Below, piece after piece: positions 46,409-55,960 of a DNA stretch of 64,000 bases; the stretch's first letter is position 1, and each line of letters opens with the position of its first letter. The DNA lies in assembly GCF_947500835.1 (NCBI RefSeq), contig NZ_CANMTQ010000006.1:124001-188000 (forward strand), read 5' to 3'. A program made the translations under genes and the position numbers. This stretch comes from an uncultured Halomonas sp. (lineage in GTDB: Bacteria > Pseudomonadota > Gammaproteobacteria > Pseudomonadales > Halomonadaceae). Below the pieces are notes generated by a model, which saw only the letters and a program-made list of their open reading frames with translations, searched no databases and was not told the origin of the DNA.

Positions 46409-48376
46409 TCACAAGGCTTGCTTCGCCTCGAGACGCTTATGAATCGCAGCCTCGATACCGCTTGCATCAAGACCACTCTCACTTAACAACTCTTCCGGCT
46501 TGCCATGTTCGATGAACACATCCGGCAAACCAAGGTTGAGGATGCCCGTCGGCAACATTTCGCTTGCCAGCAGCTCATTGACGGCACTGCCCGCGCCACC
46601 GGCAATCACGTTGTCTTCCAGGGTTACCAACAATTCATGGCTGCGCGCTGCCTCGAGTACCGCCTCTCGGTCCAGGGGTTTGACCGAACGCATATTGATG
46701 TGTGTGGCATCCAGACGCTCGGCAACTTCCGCAGCGGGGGTATTCAAGCTACCGAAGGCGAGCAAGGCGACGCGTTGCCCGCGCCTGCGCGTCTCGGCTT
46801 GCCCAATGACCAAGGGCTCGAGATGCACGGGAATGGTTGCCCCCGGTCCGGTGCCTCGTGGGTAGCGCACTGCTGCGGGTCCGGCATGAAGATAGGCGGC
46901 ACTCAGCATTGCGCGGCATTCAGCTTCGTCCGCCGGCGCCATGATCACCATTCCCGGTACACAGCGCAGATAGGATAGATCCAAGGTGCCGTGATGGGTC
47001 GGACCGTCCTCCCCCACCAGGCCGGCACGATCGATGGCAAAGGTCACATCCAGATGCTGAACGGCAACGTCGTGAATGAGCTGATCGTAGCCGCGCTGCA
47101 AAAAGGTCGAATAGATCGCCACCACCGGCTTCATGTGCTCACAGGCCATACCCGCCGCCAGGGTCACCGCATGCTGCTCGGCGATGGCGACGTCGTAGTA
47201 GCGCTCTGGGTACTCTCGGGAGAAGCGAATCATGTCGGAGCCTTCGCGCATCGCCGGCGTGATGCCGATCAGCCGCCCATCCGCGGCGGCCATGTCGCAC
47301 AGCCAGTCACCGAATACGCTGCAATACTTGCGCGGCTTCGGGCGCAATAAATCGTCATTGCGCGGCTTAGACTTGGGCGTGACGGGAGGCTGGCCGGCCG
47401 GAGCCTGAGCAGGCGCTTTGGGCGCCGCACTGGCGCCATTCTTCTCCAGCTTGGTGATGGCGTGATAGCCGATCGGGTCGGCTTCCGCAGGGCGAAAGCC
47501 CTTGCCCTTGCTGGTCCGCACATGCAGAAACTGTGGGCCATCCAGATCGCGCACGGTACGAAGGGTGTGAATCAAGCGTGGCAGGTCGTGACCGTCGATG
47601 GGACCTATATAGTTGAAGCCCATTTCCTCGAACAAGGTCGCCGGACTGACCATGCCCTTCATGTGCTCCTCGGTGCGCCGAGCAATTTCGAGGGCGCCTG
47701 GAAGATGCGATAGCACCCGCTTGCCGCCTTCGCGCACCGTGGTGTAAGTGCGGCTGGCAAAGACCTTTGCCAGATAGCTTGCCATGCCGCCAACATTTTC
47801 CGAGATCGACATCTCGTTATCGTTGAGAATCACCAGTAGATTGGCATCCACATGACCCGCATGGGCCAGCGCCTCGAAAGCAATTCCGGCAGTCAGGGCG
47901 CCATCGCCTATCACCGCACACACCCGGCGCTGCTTGCCCTGGGTGCGTGCAGCCAGGGCCATACCCAGGGCCGCACTGATCGACGTGCTGGAATGGCCGA
48001 CGCCGAAAGTGTCGTACTCCGATTCACAGCGCCGTGGAAATGCCGCCAGGCCACCGTACTGACGAATCGAGGTCATCGTTTCACGGCGCCCGGTGAGGAT
48101 CTTGTGGGGATAGGCCTGATGCCCTACATCCCATACCAGGCGATCTTCCGGGGTGTCCAACGCCTGGTGTAGCGCCACGGTCAGCTCGACCACGCCCAGC
48201 CCTGCGCCGAAATGGCCACCACTGCAGCCGACGCTATAGAGCAGATAGGCGCGTAGCTCATCCGCCAGTTCGAGCAACTGAGCCATACTGAAAGCGCGCA
48301 GTGCTATAGGTGTATCGATGGTGTCGAGCAACGGCGTCGCCGGACGCTCGACGGGAATCTCGTCGAACAGCTTCAT
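46409..48376 (-). CDS. dxs: 1-deoxy-D-xylulose-5-phosphate synthase
   Basis: A 655-residue ThDP enzyme that starts the MEP isoprenoid pathway and also supplies thiamine and pyridoxal precursors. Motifs: [15 protein letters not shown], the ThDP signature [18 protein letters not shown]...N near residue 155, [10 protein letters not shown], the transketolase domain Glu/His region [15 protein letters not shown] and GEDGPTHHG. An Ala/Pro-rich linker at about 315-335 is longer than usual. Third gene of xseB-ispA-dxs. Confidence 0.97.
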   Translation of the reverse strand: MKLFDEIPVERPATPLLDTIDTPIALRAFSMAQLLELADELRAYLLYSVGCSGGHFGAGLGVVELTVALHQALDTPEDRLVWDVGHQAYPHKILTGRRETMTSIRQYGGLAAFPRRCESEYDTFGVGHSSTSISAALGMALAARTQGKQRRVCAVIGDGALTAGIAFEALAHAGHVDANLLVILNDNEMSISENVGGMASYLAKVFASRTYTTVREGGKRVLSHLPGALEIARRTEEHMKGMVSPATLFEEMGFNYIGPIDGHDLPRLIHTLRTVRDLDGPQFLHVRTSKGKGFRPAEADPIGYHAITKLEKNGASAAPKAPAQAPAGQPPVTPKSKPRNDDLLRPKPRKYCSVFGDWLCDMAAADGRLIGITPAMREGSDMIRFSREYPERYYDVAIAEQHAVTLAAGMACEHMKPVVAIYSTFLQRGYDQLIHDVAVQHLDVTFAIDRAGLVGEDGPTHHGTLDLSYLRCVPGMVIMAPADEAECRAMLSAAYLHAGPAAVRYPRGTGPGATIPVHLEPLVIGQAETRRRGQRVALLAFGSLNTPAAEVAERLDATHINMRSVKPLDREAVLEAARSHELLVTLEDNVIAGGAGSAVNELLASEMLPTGILNLGLPDVFIEHGKPEELLSESGLDASGIEAAIHKRLEAKQAL

Positions 48377-48385
48377 AAAGGCTCT

Positions 48386-49279
48386 TTAGTAATCGCGCTC
48401 GATCATGTAACAGGCAAGCTCCACCAGAGGCGCACCGGCATCACCCAGTGGCGCCAGCGCATCGAGAGCTTGTTCGAGAAGCCCCTGGGTCTTGGCTCGT
48501 GCACCGTCGAGGCCAAGCAGAGAGGGATACGTCGGCTTGTCCCGAGCCGCATCGGCCCCGCTGGCCTTTCCCAGGGTCTGGGTATCGCCTACCACGTCGA
48601 GTATGTCGTCCTGAATCTGAAACGCCAGCCCGATAGCAGCCCCGTAATCATCCAGAGCTACCAGTCGTGGATCGGATTCACAGGCGCCAGCAAGTCCGCC
48701 AAGTCGGACAGCTGCGCGAATCAAGGCGCCAGTCTTGTGGCGATGGACATTAGCCAGCGTCTCGACATCCAGACTATCTCCCAGCGTCTGAAGATCCAGC
48801 GCCTGACCAGCAGCCATGCCATCACGCCCGGAAGCCCCGGCCAGGGTACGCACCATGGCAGCAAGACGTGAATGTCCGGCATCCGCCAACAGCTCGAAGG
48901 CAAGGGTTTGTAACGCATCGCCGGCCAGAATCGCGCTTGCTTCATCGAAGGCACGATGTACGGTCGGTCGACCACGACGCAGATCGTCGTCGTCCATGGC
49001 GGGCAGATCGTCATGTACCAGTGAATAGGCGTGGATCAGCTCGATAGCAGCAGCGGCAGGGTCGAGATCTTCATCCTCGGCCCCCATCGCGCGTCCAGCC
49101 GCATAGACCAGTAACGCCCGCAGACGCTTGCCATTGCCCAGCACACCATGGGCCATGGCCGCTTCGAGACGCGGCGCAACCATCAGGCGATCATCGAACA
49201 ATGCAGTAAGGATCGCATTGACTCGCGCGCGATCCGCATCCAGACGCAACGGTAACTCCGCGACATTACTATCCATCAT
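48386..49279 (-). CDS. ispA: Farnesyl diphosphate synthase (geranyltranstransferase)
   Basis: A 297-residue prenyltransferase. ATG at 49279 overlaps the xseB stop by one base (TGATG). It has the first Asp-rich motif DDLPAMDDDDLRRGRP and the second DDILDVVGD, both Mg2+-diphosphate binding, and GKRLRALLVYAAG for IPP binding. It makes C15 diphosphate for ubiquinone and undecaprenyl synthesis. Confidence 0.96.
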   Translation of the reverse strand: MMDSNVAELPLRLDADRARVNAILTALFDDRLMVAPRLEAAMAHGVLGNGKRLRALLVYAAGRAMGAEDEDLDPAAAAIELIHAYSLVHDDLPAMDDDDLRRGRPTVHRAFDEASAILAGDALQTLAFELLADAGHSRLAAMVRTLAGASGRDGMAAGQALDLQTLGDSLDVETLANVHRHKTGALIRAAVRLGGLAGACESDPRLVALDDYGAAIGLAFQIQDDILDVVGDTQTLGKASGADAARDKPTYPSLLGLDGARAKTQGLLEQALDALAPLGDAGAPLVELACYMIERDY

Positions 49280-49605
49280 CAATTTCCCAGGTCATCCCTA
49301 ACCTCCCAAGGCGTTGTCGGACTGTTCGGTGCTGCACTTGTCGCATCATCGAAAGGAATTTCATCAATGGAACCATCGGACCGTTCGACCAATGCCTGCA
49401 CTTTCAGCTCTGCCTCACTTAAGCGTCGCTGAGCCTCTCGGGTCAAGGTGACGCCTTGCTCGAAGGCGGCCAGTGAGGCTTCCAGAGAAAGATCGCCGGA
49501 CTCCAGCCGGTTGACCAGTGCTTCAAGCCTCTCGAGAGTGGCGGCAAAATCGCCGGGGGTCTCGTTTTGCGTATCGCTCTCTGTATTACCCTTTCGATCA
49601 GCCAT
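49279..49605 (-). CDS. xseB: Exodeoxyribonuclease VII small subunit
   Basis: A 108-residue protein. Start 49605 ([10 protein letters not shown]). The conserved helical core is [20 protein letters not shown], then [20 protein letters not shown]; the 35-residue tail is acidic and Pro-rich. First gene of xseB-ispA-dxs, with overlapping stop/start to ispA. Confidence 0.95.
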   Translation of the reverse strand: MADRKGNTESDTQNETPGDFAATLERLEALVNRLESGDLSLEASLAAFEQGVTLTREAQRRLSEAELKVQALVERSDGSIDEIPFDDATSAAPNSPTTPWEVRDDLGN

Positions 49606-49737
49606 GATGCTACTCGTCTTCAAGTAAACGCTACTGTTCTTGGAGCACAGTATACACGCTCGTCTACGCCCTGAAGATGCCTTTGGATAAGGTCGAGCAT
49701 GGTGCAATGGTCACAAGCTGAGCCGTTCATGTTCAAG

Positions 49738-49969
49738 GGAAGCGCTGAATTAATCGGCGAACTGGATGAAGCGTAAGGCGCACGGAACACAGGGGTCGGA
49801 GCATATGGGGTATATGTGACGATCCGACCGGGCTGGCGCACCAGTACCGCGCACAAATTCGTCAGGAACGAATTTGAACAGCCTTCAGGCTGGCCCGAAG
49901 GGTGGCCGCCATGGAAGGCGGCTATAGCGTAGCGATTCGCCAGTGCAGCCATTTATTCAGTGTTTTTCC
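49738..49969 (+). mobile_element. IS5-like MITE, long copy
   Basis: A 232-bp non-coding element in the 491-bp gap between xseB and serA. Its left end GGAAGCGCTGAATTAAT and right end (inverted) GGAAAAACACTGAATAAAT are imperfect terminal repeats, nearly identical to the ends of the element at 55800-55942 in opposite orientation. Internal blocks are shared (AATCGGCGAA, AAGGCGCACGG, AGCGATTCG) but about 90 bp extra is present. A short direct repeat AAG flanks it. It contains an incidental minus-strand frame of 110 codons. Confidence 0.75.
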
Positions 49970-50096
49970 AAGCGGTGGCAATTTCATTTTGCTCTATCTT
50001 GGCTGTGCTAGGATAGCCACCCTGTCAACGCGCACTCATTAGCATTCACCACCTACTGAAAATGCGGCCTACGCCGTCATAAGGGTTGATTCGAGA

Positions 50097-51347
50097 ATGG
50101 CCAAGACCTCTCTGGACAAGAGCAAGATCAAGATACTGCTGCTCGAAGGCATTCACCAGACCGCTGTGGATAGCTTCCTGAACGCCGGTTACACCAACAT
50201 CGAACATCTGCAGACCTCTCTCGACGAAGAGGCGTTGATCGACAAGATCGATGACGTCCACTTCCTCGGCATTCGTTCCCGCACCCAGTTGAGCAAACGG
50301 GTTTTCGATGCCGCAGAGAAGCTTGCCGCCGTGGGCTGTTTTTGCATCGGCACCAATCAGGTCGATCTAAATGCGGCATTGGTCCGGGGTATACCGGTTT
50401 TCAATGCTCCCTACTCAAATACCCGTTCAGTCGCGGAACTGGTGCTGGCCGAAACCATCATGCTGTTGCGCGGCATTCCCGAGAAAAGCGCGCGTGCTCA
50501 TCAGGGGGGCTGGCTCAAGAGCGCCAAGAACTCTCATGAAGCGCGTGGCAAGACCTTGGGCATCATCGGTTACGGCAACATTGGCGCGCAGCTCTCGGTG
50601 CTCGCCGAGTCTGTCGGTCTCGATGTGATCTATTACGATGTAGTGACCAAGCTCGCCATGGGTAACGCTCGCCAGGTCGGCAGCCTGCAGGAATTGCTGG
50701 CCCGGGCGGATGTCGTTACGCTGCATGTTCCCGACCTGCCCTCCACCCGCTGGATGATCGGCAAGGAGCAGATCGCCCTGATGAAGCAAGGCGGCATCCT
50801 GATCAACGCTTCCCGGGGCAGCGTGGTGGATATCGAGGCCCTTGCCGAAGCCTTGAAGAGCGGCAAGCTGCTGGGTGCGGCCATCGACGTTTTCCCGGTA
50901 GAGCCAAAGGGCAACGATGAGGAGTTCGTCTCGCCGCTGCGCGGCCTGGAGAATGTCATCCTGACCCCGCACGTTGGCGGCTCGACCCTGGAAGCCCAGG
51001 AGAACATCGGCGTCGAGGTGGCGGAGAAACTGGTCACCTATTCCGACAACGGCACCACCATCACCTCGGTCAATTTTCCCGAAGTCTCACTGCCTGCGCA
51101 CCCGGACAAGCATCGCCTGCTGCATATTCACGACAACGTGCCCGGAGTGCTCTCCGAGATCAACCGGGTGCTTTCTGAAGACGACATCAACATTGCTGCC
51201 CAGTATTTGCAGACCAACGACAAGGTCGGCTACGTGGTCATCGATGTCGACAAGGCCTACGGTGCTCAGGCACTGGATGCACTCAGGCAAGTCGAGCACA
51301 CCCTGCGCATCCGCGCGCTCTACTCGGATGCCAACTTCGATGGCTGA
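50097..51347 (+). CDS. serA: D-3-phosphoglycerate dehydrogenase
   Basis: A 416-residue first enzyme of serine synthesis. Motifs: NAPYSNTRSVAELVLAETIM, NAD-binding GIIGYGNIGAQ, NASRGSVVD (catalytic Arg), DVFPVEP (Glu) and LTPHVGGSTLEAQENIG (His). A C-terminal ACT domain (about 343-416, HDNVPGVLSEINRVLSE) binds serine for feedback inhibition. This is the E. coli-type architecture. It ends at a bidirectional terminator. Confidence 0.96.
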   Translation: MAKTSLDKSKIKILLLEGIHQTAVDSFLNAGYTNIEHLQTSLDEEALIDKIDDVHFLGIRSRTQLSKRVFDAAEKLAAVGCFCIGTNQVDLNAALVRGIPVFNAPYSNTRSVAELVLAETIMLLRGIPEKSARAHQGGWLKSAKNSHEARGKTLGIIGYGNIGAQLSVLAESVGLDVIYYDVVTKLAMGNARQVGSLQELLARADVVTLHVPDLPSTRWMIGKEQIALMKQGGILINASRGSVVDIEALAEALKSGKLLGAAIDVFPVEPKGNDEEFVSPLRGLENVILTPHVGGSTLEAQENIGVEVAEKLVTYSDNGTTITSVNFPEVSLPAHPDKHRLLHIHDNVPGVLSEINRVLSEDDINIAAQYLQTNDKVGYVVIDVDKAYGAQALDALRQVEHTLRIRALYSDANFDG

Positions 51348-51352
51348 GTGAT

Positions 51353-51381
51353 AAATGAAAGGCCATCGTGGCCTTTCATTT
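51353..51381. terminator. Bidirectional terminator after serA
   Basis: Perfect 13-bp arms (AAATGAAAGGCCA and its complement) around TCG. The right arm contains the stop codon of the convergent EEP gene. Confidence 0.85.
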
Positions 51382-52464
51382 CTCGGCTGGCTGTTCCTGA
51401 ACTTTGGCCCGCTCGATCGTGGCTTTCGCCTGATCCAGGTCGTCGTTGTTTAGCGCCGGCGTCGCTTGCCGGTCGGCAAGCTCGGGCCGATGACAGAGCT
51501 CGGCGAACACCGGGTAGTGGTCCGATCCAAACTCAGGCATGCGCTCGAAACGCACAAGACCAATTCCATGTTGAAAGATCACATGATCCAGTGGCCAGGC
51601 AATGACAGGATTATGCGCATCGTAGGTGGGATAAAGGCCGCGCCCTACCCGGGGATCGAGCAGATTGCCGATACGCAGGGTGCGGCGAAAGACGCTTTCC
51701 CAGGCAGTGGTATTGAAATCGCCGGCGGCGATGACAGGCCTGTCGTTATTGCGTATCTCAAGGGCGGTGGCTAGCAGTTCAGCATCCCGGAGGAGCGTCG
51801 ACTGGGACCAGTACAGGGGTGGACGCGGATGCAAACCGTGGAAATCGATCGTCCCCCCGCTCGGCAAGCGTACCTGGGTATTGATGGCGGGAGTATGCTC
51901 ATCGAAACGAAAGCGGATCTGCGTGTCGCTCAAGGAATAGCGCGACAGCAAATGCATGCCATAGGACTCCGCCTGCCGGGGAATGTATTGCGCCCGATGA
52001 GGCAGGCGATCGTTGATACCATCGAGCTGGCGGTCCCACCAGGCATCAGTTTCCATTACCAAAAACAGGTCGGGATCAGCATCGCGCAGGATCTCGAACA
52101 GCGTCTTCGAGTCCTGGTTGGCTTTCTTCACGTTAGCAATGAGCAACTTGAGCCGTGACTCTTGGGGGCAGGAGGCGATGCTTTTGACTGGCTTCTCGAC
52201 CGGCAACACATAGGGGTAGAGATAATACGCGTGTGTAGCCAGCGCCAGGCCGGCCAGCACCGTCACGATCCAGTTCGTTATTCGGCGCAGACCGCCCAAC
52301 ACTAGATGTAGAACGATAAGCACTGCCAACAGGATGGCGAGCTGCAGTCGCGGATAATCGAGATAGCGAATCCACCAGGTATCGCTCTCGATGAACGGAA
52401 TCAGCGAGCCGGCGGTAAAGACAAGTAATAGCGGCACAATCAGCCAGCGGACGAATCGACCCAT
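51376..52464 (-). CDS. Endonuclease/exonuclease/phosphatase family membrane protein
   Basis: A 362-residue protein. ATG at 52464 (MGRFVRWLIVPL) is 11 nt after the upstream stop. Three N-terminal TM helices (about 7-25, 40-60, 66-86) precede an EEP domain at about 105-330: LLIANVKKANQD, the Glu in LVMETDAWWD, IDFHGLHPRPPL, AAGDFNTTAW and GSDHYPVFAEL supply the metal and catalytic residues. The catalytic domain would face the periplasm. Substrate unknown. Probably co-transcribed with the deaminase-like gene upstream. Confidence 0.85.
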   Translation of the reverse strand: MGRFVRWLIVPLLLVFTAGSLIPFIESDTWWIRYLDYPRLQLAILLAVLIVLHLVLGGLRRITNWIVTVLAGLALATHAYYLYPYVLPVEKPVKSIASCPQESRLKLLIANVKKANQDSKTLFEILRDADPDLFLVMETDAWWDRQLDGINDRLPHRAQYIPRQAESYGMHLLSRYSLSDTQIRFRFDEHTPAINTQVRLPSGGTIDFHGLHPRPPLYWSQSTLLRDAELLATALEIRNNDRPVIAAGDFNTTAWESVFRRTLRIGNLLDPRVGRGLYPTYDAHNPVIAWPLDHVIFQHGIGLVRFERMPEFGSDHYPVFAELCHRPELADRQATPALNNDDLDQAKATIERAKVQEQPAEK

Positions 52465-52475
52465 GACGGCGCTTC

Positions 52476-53714
52476 CTAAAAGAATGTTTCCAGAATCTCG
52501 CTGACCTTGAGGTTTTCGTCCACCAGGCACAGCCGCCGCCACTTATCAAACGTCAGGCAAGGGTGCGACGCGCCGAAGGCAACGATATCGCCCACCTGCA
52601 CATCCTGCGCATCCTGCGGCAGACGAATGAAGGCGTGCTGGTCCATCAGCTTGAACACCTCCCAGCCGGATACCGCTAGCGTTTCATCGACGCGTCCACC
52701 TTCTCGCCTACTCCCTTCACGATAACGCCGCAGCGGTATGGGCAATCGATCGCCGCCGATATCGCGCCTGCCCATGGCGACGATGGCAAGCCCGGGCTCG
52801 GGCAATGACTGCACCTGGGCAAAGACCTCCAGCGCCGGGCGCAAGCCTTCCTCGAGGTCCGACCGGCGCGAAAGCACGCCCTGCTGCGCCTCGCGATAGA
52901 GGCCGTGATCGTGGACCACATAACAACCCGGGCGTAACACCGGGGTGAACACTTCGCGCAATTTCACCTCATCGAATGCCTCGGCAATCAGGTCGTACCA
53001 GGCCGAGCCGGAAGCGGTGATGATCGGATCACTCACCGCGATCAGACCGTTGCGGTGCAGCGCCTGGGCAATGTCTACCAGACTTCCGGCATAATCACGA
53101 ATGGCCACGACGGGGTCGTTACCCTGCGACTCTCCATGAACCACGCCCTCATAGCCCTCGATGCCCGCCAGCCTCAGCGCCGGTTCGGCATTGATCAGTT
53201 GCGCCAGATCGATTACCTGCGCTTGTGTCCGGCACCCGCAGCGCCCTCCCTCGACACCCAGCTCGATCAGTACGTTCAGTTGCAGATTGCGTTCGGCAAA
53301 GAAACGCCCCAGCGCCTGCACATTGGCAGCGCTATCGACCACGCAGTAGAAGTCGGCGCCCGCCTCGATCAGCTCGGCGATGATCGCCATGTTCGCTGTA
53401 CCAACGAGCTGATTGGCCAGCAACAAACGCTCGACCCCATGAGAGAAGGCCGCCCGGCACTGTGGCGCGGTGGCCAGGGTGATGCCCCAGGCGCCGGCGT
53501 CGAGCTGACGCCGGAACAGCGCCGGGACCATGGTGGTCTTGCCATGCGGGGCGAAACGAGCGTGATGAGCGTCAGCGAAGCGCTGCATCCAGGCCAGGTT
53601 GTGTGCCAGTGGCGCCTCGAAAATCACCGCCGCCGGCAGGCTGACCCCCGACAGCAGCGACGTGCCGGTCTGAGGCGTGCCTTTTTCACTGACACCTTGA
53701 AAAATAGTAGACAC
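52476..53714 (-). CDS. D-amino-acid deaminase/D-threonine aldolase-like PLP enzyme
   Basis: A 412-residue fold-type III enzyme (alanine racemase N-terminal-like barrel). The start is GTG at 53714, with GGGAG 9 nt upstream. PLP lysine is Lys59 in APHGKTTM; LIELGVEGGRCGCRT and IEGYEGVVHG line the barrel; the C-terminal domain has the metal-binding His-Cys pair in ASHPCLTFDKW, as in eukaryotic-type D-serine dehydratases. It may degrade D-serine or a related D-hydroxy amino acid. Divergent from ubiU. Confidence 0.82.
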   Translation of the reverse strand: MSTIFQGVSEKGTPQTGTSLLSGVSLPAAVIFEAPLAHNLAWMQRFADAHHARFAPHGKTTMVPALFRRQLDAGAWGITLATAPQCRAAFSHGVERLLLANQLVGTANMAIIAELIEAGADFYCVVDSAANVQALGRFFAERNLQLNVLIELGVEGGRCGCRTQAQVIDLAQLINAEPALRLAGIEGYEGVVHGESQGNDPVVAIRDYAGSLVDIAQALHRNGLIAVSDPIITASGSAWYDLIAEAFDEVKLREVFTPVLRPGCYVVHDHGLYREAQQGVLSRRSDLEEGLRPALEVFAQVQSLPEPGLAIVAMGRRDIGGDRLPIPLRRYREGSRREGGRVDETLAVSGWEVFKLMDQHAFIRLPQDAQDVQVGDIVAFGASHPCLTFDKWRRLCLVDENLKVSEILETFF

Positions 53715-53822
53715 TTGCTTTCTCCCAAATCGTTTTCATCCATGCCGTCAACGACATCGCGCTTGAAACACCCATTATCAATTTGACGTAAATGCTTGCC
53801 AGCTTATTAAACTCCTTCCTTC

Positions 53823-53836
53823 ATGACACGCATCAA
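53823..53836. promoter_or_regulatory. FNR/ANR box of ubiUV
   Basis: ATGAC-ACGC-ATCAA matches TTGAT-N4-ATCAA at 8 of 10 positions. With the TAGTAT -10 at 53859-53864 the start would be 53871, which puts the box centre exactly at -41.5, the class II activation position. Confidence 0.7.
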
Positions 53837-53858
53837 CTTCTGCCGCTATTCGTTCATC

Positions 53859-53864
53859 TAGTAT
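53859..53864 (+). promoter_or_regulatory. -10 element of ubiUV
   Basis: TAGTAT, 30 nt before the ubiU start codon, correctly placed relative to the FNR/ANR box. Confidence 0.6.
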
Positions 53865-53893
53865 GAACAAATTTTCTCAGCCAGGAGTTCACC

Positions 53894-54889
53894 ATGGAGC
53901 TGGTCTGTCCGGCGGGTAATCTGCCCGCCCTGAAACGCGCCGTGGACGAAGGCGCGGACGCGGTCTATTTCGGTTTTCAGAACGCCACCAACGCCCGTCA
54001 GTTCGCCGGTCTCAACTTCACCGACAAGCGCGCCCGGGAAGGCATCGCCTACGCTCACTCTCGGGGCAAGCGAGTGTTCTGCGCCATCAACACCTATCCC
54101 CAGCCCGCCGGCTGGTCCCAGTGGACGAGCGCAGTGGATCAGGCGGCGGATCTCGGCGCGGATGCCGTGATAATGGCGGATCTGGGTCTGCTCGACTATG
54201 CCGCCCGGCGCCATCCCGACCTGGCCCGCCACCTCTCCGTTCAGGGTTCCGCTACCAGCCACGAGGCGCTGCGCTTCTATCATGAGCATTTCGGCATCAA
54301 GCGCGCGGTGCTGCCGCGAGTGCTCTCCATGACCCAGGTACGCGACCTGGCCCGCCAGAGTCCAGTGGAACTCGAGGTGTTCGCTTTCGGCAGTTTGTGC
54401 ATCATGGCGGAAGGACGCTGCTATCTATCCTCCTATCTCACCGGCGAATCCCCCAACACTCGGGGGGTATGTTCTCCCGCTTCCCATGTGCGCTGGGAAG
54501 AAACCCCTCAAGGTCTGGAATCCCGTTTGGGCGGCGTGCTGATCGACCGCTACGGCGAAGGCGAGCGCGCCGGCTACCCGACCCTGTGCAAGGGGCGCTT
54601 CGAGGTGGAGGGTGAGACCTATCACGCCATCGAGGAGCCCACCAGCCTCAACACTCTGGATCTATTGCCGGAGCTCAAGGCGCTAGGCATCAGTGCGGTG
54701 AAGATCGAAGGGCGGCAGCGAAGCCCGGCCTATGTGTCAAAGGTGGCGGGTATCTGGCGCCAGGCCCTGGACCGGCTCGACAGCAATCCCGAACGCTTTC
54801 AACCGGAGCCGAGCTGGCAGGCCGATCTGGGCGAACTCTCCGAGGGCGCCACCACGACGCTAGGCGCCTATGAACGACGCTGGAAATAA
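53894..54889 (+). CDS. ubiU: Anaerobic ubiquinone hydroxylation protein UbiU (peptidase U32 family)
   Basis: A 331-residue iron-sulfur protein. Cysteines 169, 176, 193 and 232 occupy the same residue numbers as the 4Fe-4S ligands I recall for E. coli UbiU. Other U32 features: VCPAGNLPALKRAVDEGADA and FAFGSLCIMAEGRCYLSSYL. With UbiV and UbiT it hydroxylates the ubiquinone ring without O2, using prephenate as oxygen donor in E. coli. ubiV starts 11 nt downstream. AGGAG lies before the start. Confidence 0.95.
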   Translation: MELVCPAGNLPALKRAVDEGADAVYFGFQNATNARQFAGLNFTDKRAREGIAYAHSRGKRVFCAINTYPQPAGWSQWTSAVDQAADLGADAVIMADLGLLDYAARRHPDLARHLSVQGSATSHEALRFYHEHFGIKRAVLPRVLSMTQVRDLARQSPVELEVFAFGSLCIMAEGRCYLSSYLTGESPNTRGVCSPASHVRWEETPQGLESRLGGVLIDRYGEGERAGYPTLCKGRFEVEGETYHAIEEPTSLNTLDLLPELKALGISAVKIEGRQRSPAYVSKVAGIWRQALDRLDSNPERFQPEPSWQADLGELSEGATTTLGAYERRWK

Positions 54890-54899
54890 GGAGATACTC

Positions 54900-55799
54900 A
54901 TGCAACTTTCACTCGGCCCGGTACTGTTCTATTGGACTCGCGAACGCTACGCCGATTTCTATCGTGATGCCGCCGACTGGCCGGTGGAGATTATCTATCT
55001 GGGAGAAACCGTCTGCTCCCGACGCCGGGACATGAAGCTCGACGACTGGCTGGGCATCGGTCGCGAGCTTGCTCAAAGCGGCAAGCAGGTGGTGCTCTCT
55101 TCCCAGACGCTGATCGAATCCGAGGCGGACCTGCGCGGTCTACGCAAGCTGTGCGCCAACGGCGAGTTCCTGGTGGAAGCCAACGACCAGAGCGCCCTGC
55201 AGCTATTGATCGAGGCAAACCTGCCCTTCATCGCCGGTGCATCGTTGAACCTTTACAACCCGGCGGCCATCGGTGTGCTGGCCAAGGCCGGCATGCAGCG
55301 CTGGAACGCCCCGGTGGAGATGCCCCGGGACGATCTCGCCACCTTGCTCGACGAATGCGCCCGGGAAGGGCTCGAACAGCCCTGCGAGGTGTTCGCCTAC
55401 GGCCACCTGCCCCTGGCCTGGTCGGCGCGCTGCTTCACCGCCCGGCGCCATCAATATCCCAAGGATCGTTGCCAGTTCGTCTGCCAGCAGTATCCCGAGG
55501 GGCTGGCCCTGCGCTCCCAGGAGGCCAAGGGCGTATTCACACTCAACGGTACTCAGACTCTGTCGGGTGCCTGCCAGGATCTACGCCGTGAAATCCCCGA
55601 CATGCAGTCGATGGGCGTCGGCGTGGCGCGCCTGAGTCCCCGGGCCAACGCCATGGCGGAGGTCGTTCACGCCTTCGATCAGGCCAGGCGCGGCGAACTT
55701 CCCCCCGCCGATCCGCTTGCTCTCATCGAGGCCGAGATGTGTGATGGCTACTGGCACGGGAGGCCGGGGATGGATAATAGCCACGCAACGATCAGCTAA
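54900..55799 (+). CDS. ubiV: Anaerobic ubiquinone hydroxylation protein UbiV (peptidase U32 family)
   Basis: A 299-residue partner of UbiU. ATG at 54900 has AAGGAG upstream. Candidate 4Fe-4S ligands are Cys39, Cys178, Cys191 and Cys195, with the same spacing (13 and 4) as in E. coli UbiV. Motifs: YLGETVCSRRRDMK, EVFAYGHLPLAWSARC. The last codons are followed by TAA, which is part of a CTAA duplication made by the MITE inserted here, so the original C-terminus may have been slightly different. Confidence 0.94.
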   Translation: MQLSLGPVLFYWTRERYADFYRDAADWPVEIIYLGETVCSRRRDMKLDDWLGIGRELAQSGKQVVLSSQTLIESEADLRGLRKLCANGEFLVEANDQSALQLLIEANLPFIAGASLNLYNPAAIGVLAKAGMQRWNAPVEMPRDDLATLLDECAREGLEQPCEVFAYGHLPLAWSARCFTARRHQYPKDRCQFVCQQYPEGLALRSQEAKGVFTLNGTQTLSGACQDLRREIPDMQSMGVGVARLSPRANAMAEVVHAFDQARRGELPPADPLALIEAEMCDGYWHGRPGMDNSHATIS

Positions 55800-55942
55800 G
55801 GAAACACTGAATAAATGTCTGCATGGACGAATCGCTGCGTTGCGCGGTACTCGAAGGCTCGCCTAACTCCATGTTATGTCTCGCCTTCTGCGTGCCGTGC
55901 GCCTTGCGCTTCATTCCATTCGCCGATTTATTCAGCGCTTCC
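55800..55942 (-). mobile_element. IS5-like MITE, short copy, with CTAA target duplication
   Basis: A 143-bp non-coding element between convergent ubiV and ubiT. Ends GGAAACACTGAATAAAT (55800-55816) and, inverted, GGAAGCGCTGAATAAAT (to 55942) are terminal inverted repeats. CTAA occurs on both sides (55796-55799 and 55943-55946), the YTAR-type 4-bp duplication made by the IS5 group. The same ends and internal blocks occur at 49738-49969 in opposite orientation. No transposase is encoded. Confidence 0.85.
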
Positions 55943-55960
55943 CTAACGCAACATGGCACT

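Noticed and set aside
49620..49952. 110-codon minus-strand frame inside the long MITE
   Set aside because: It lies mostly within a repeat element, has no ribosome-binding site and is not preserved in the shorter copy.
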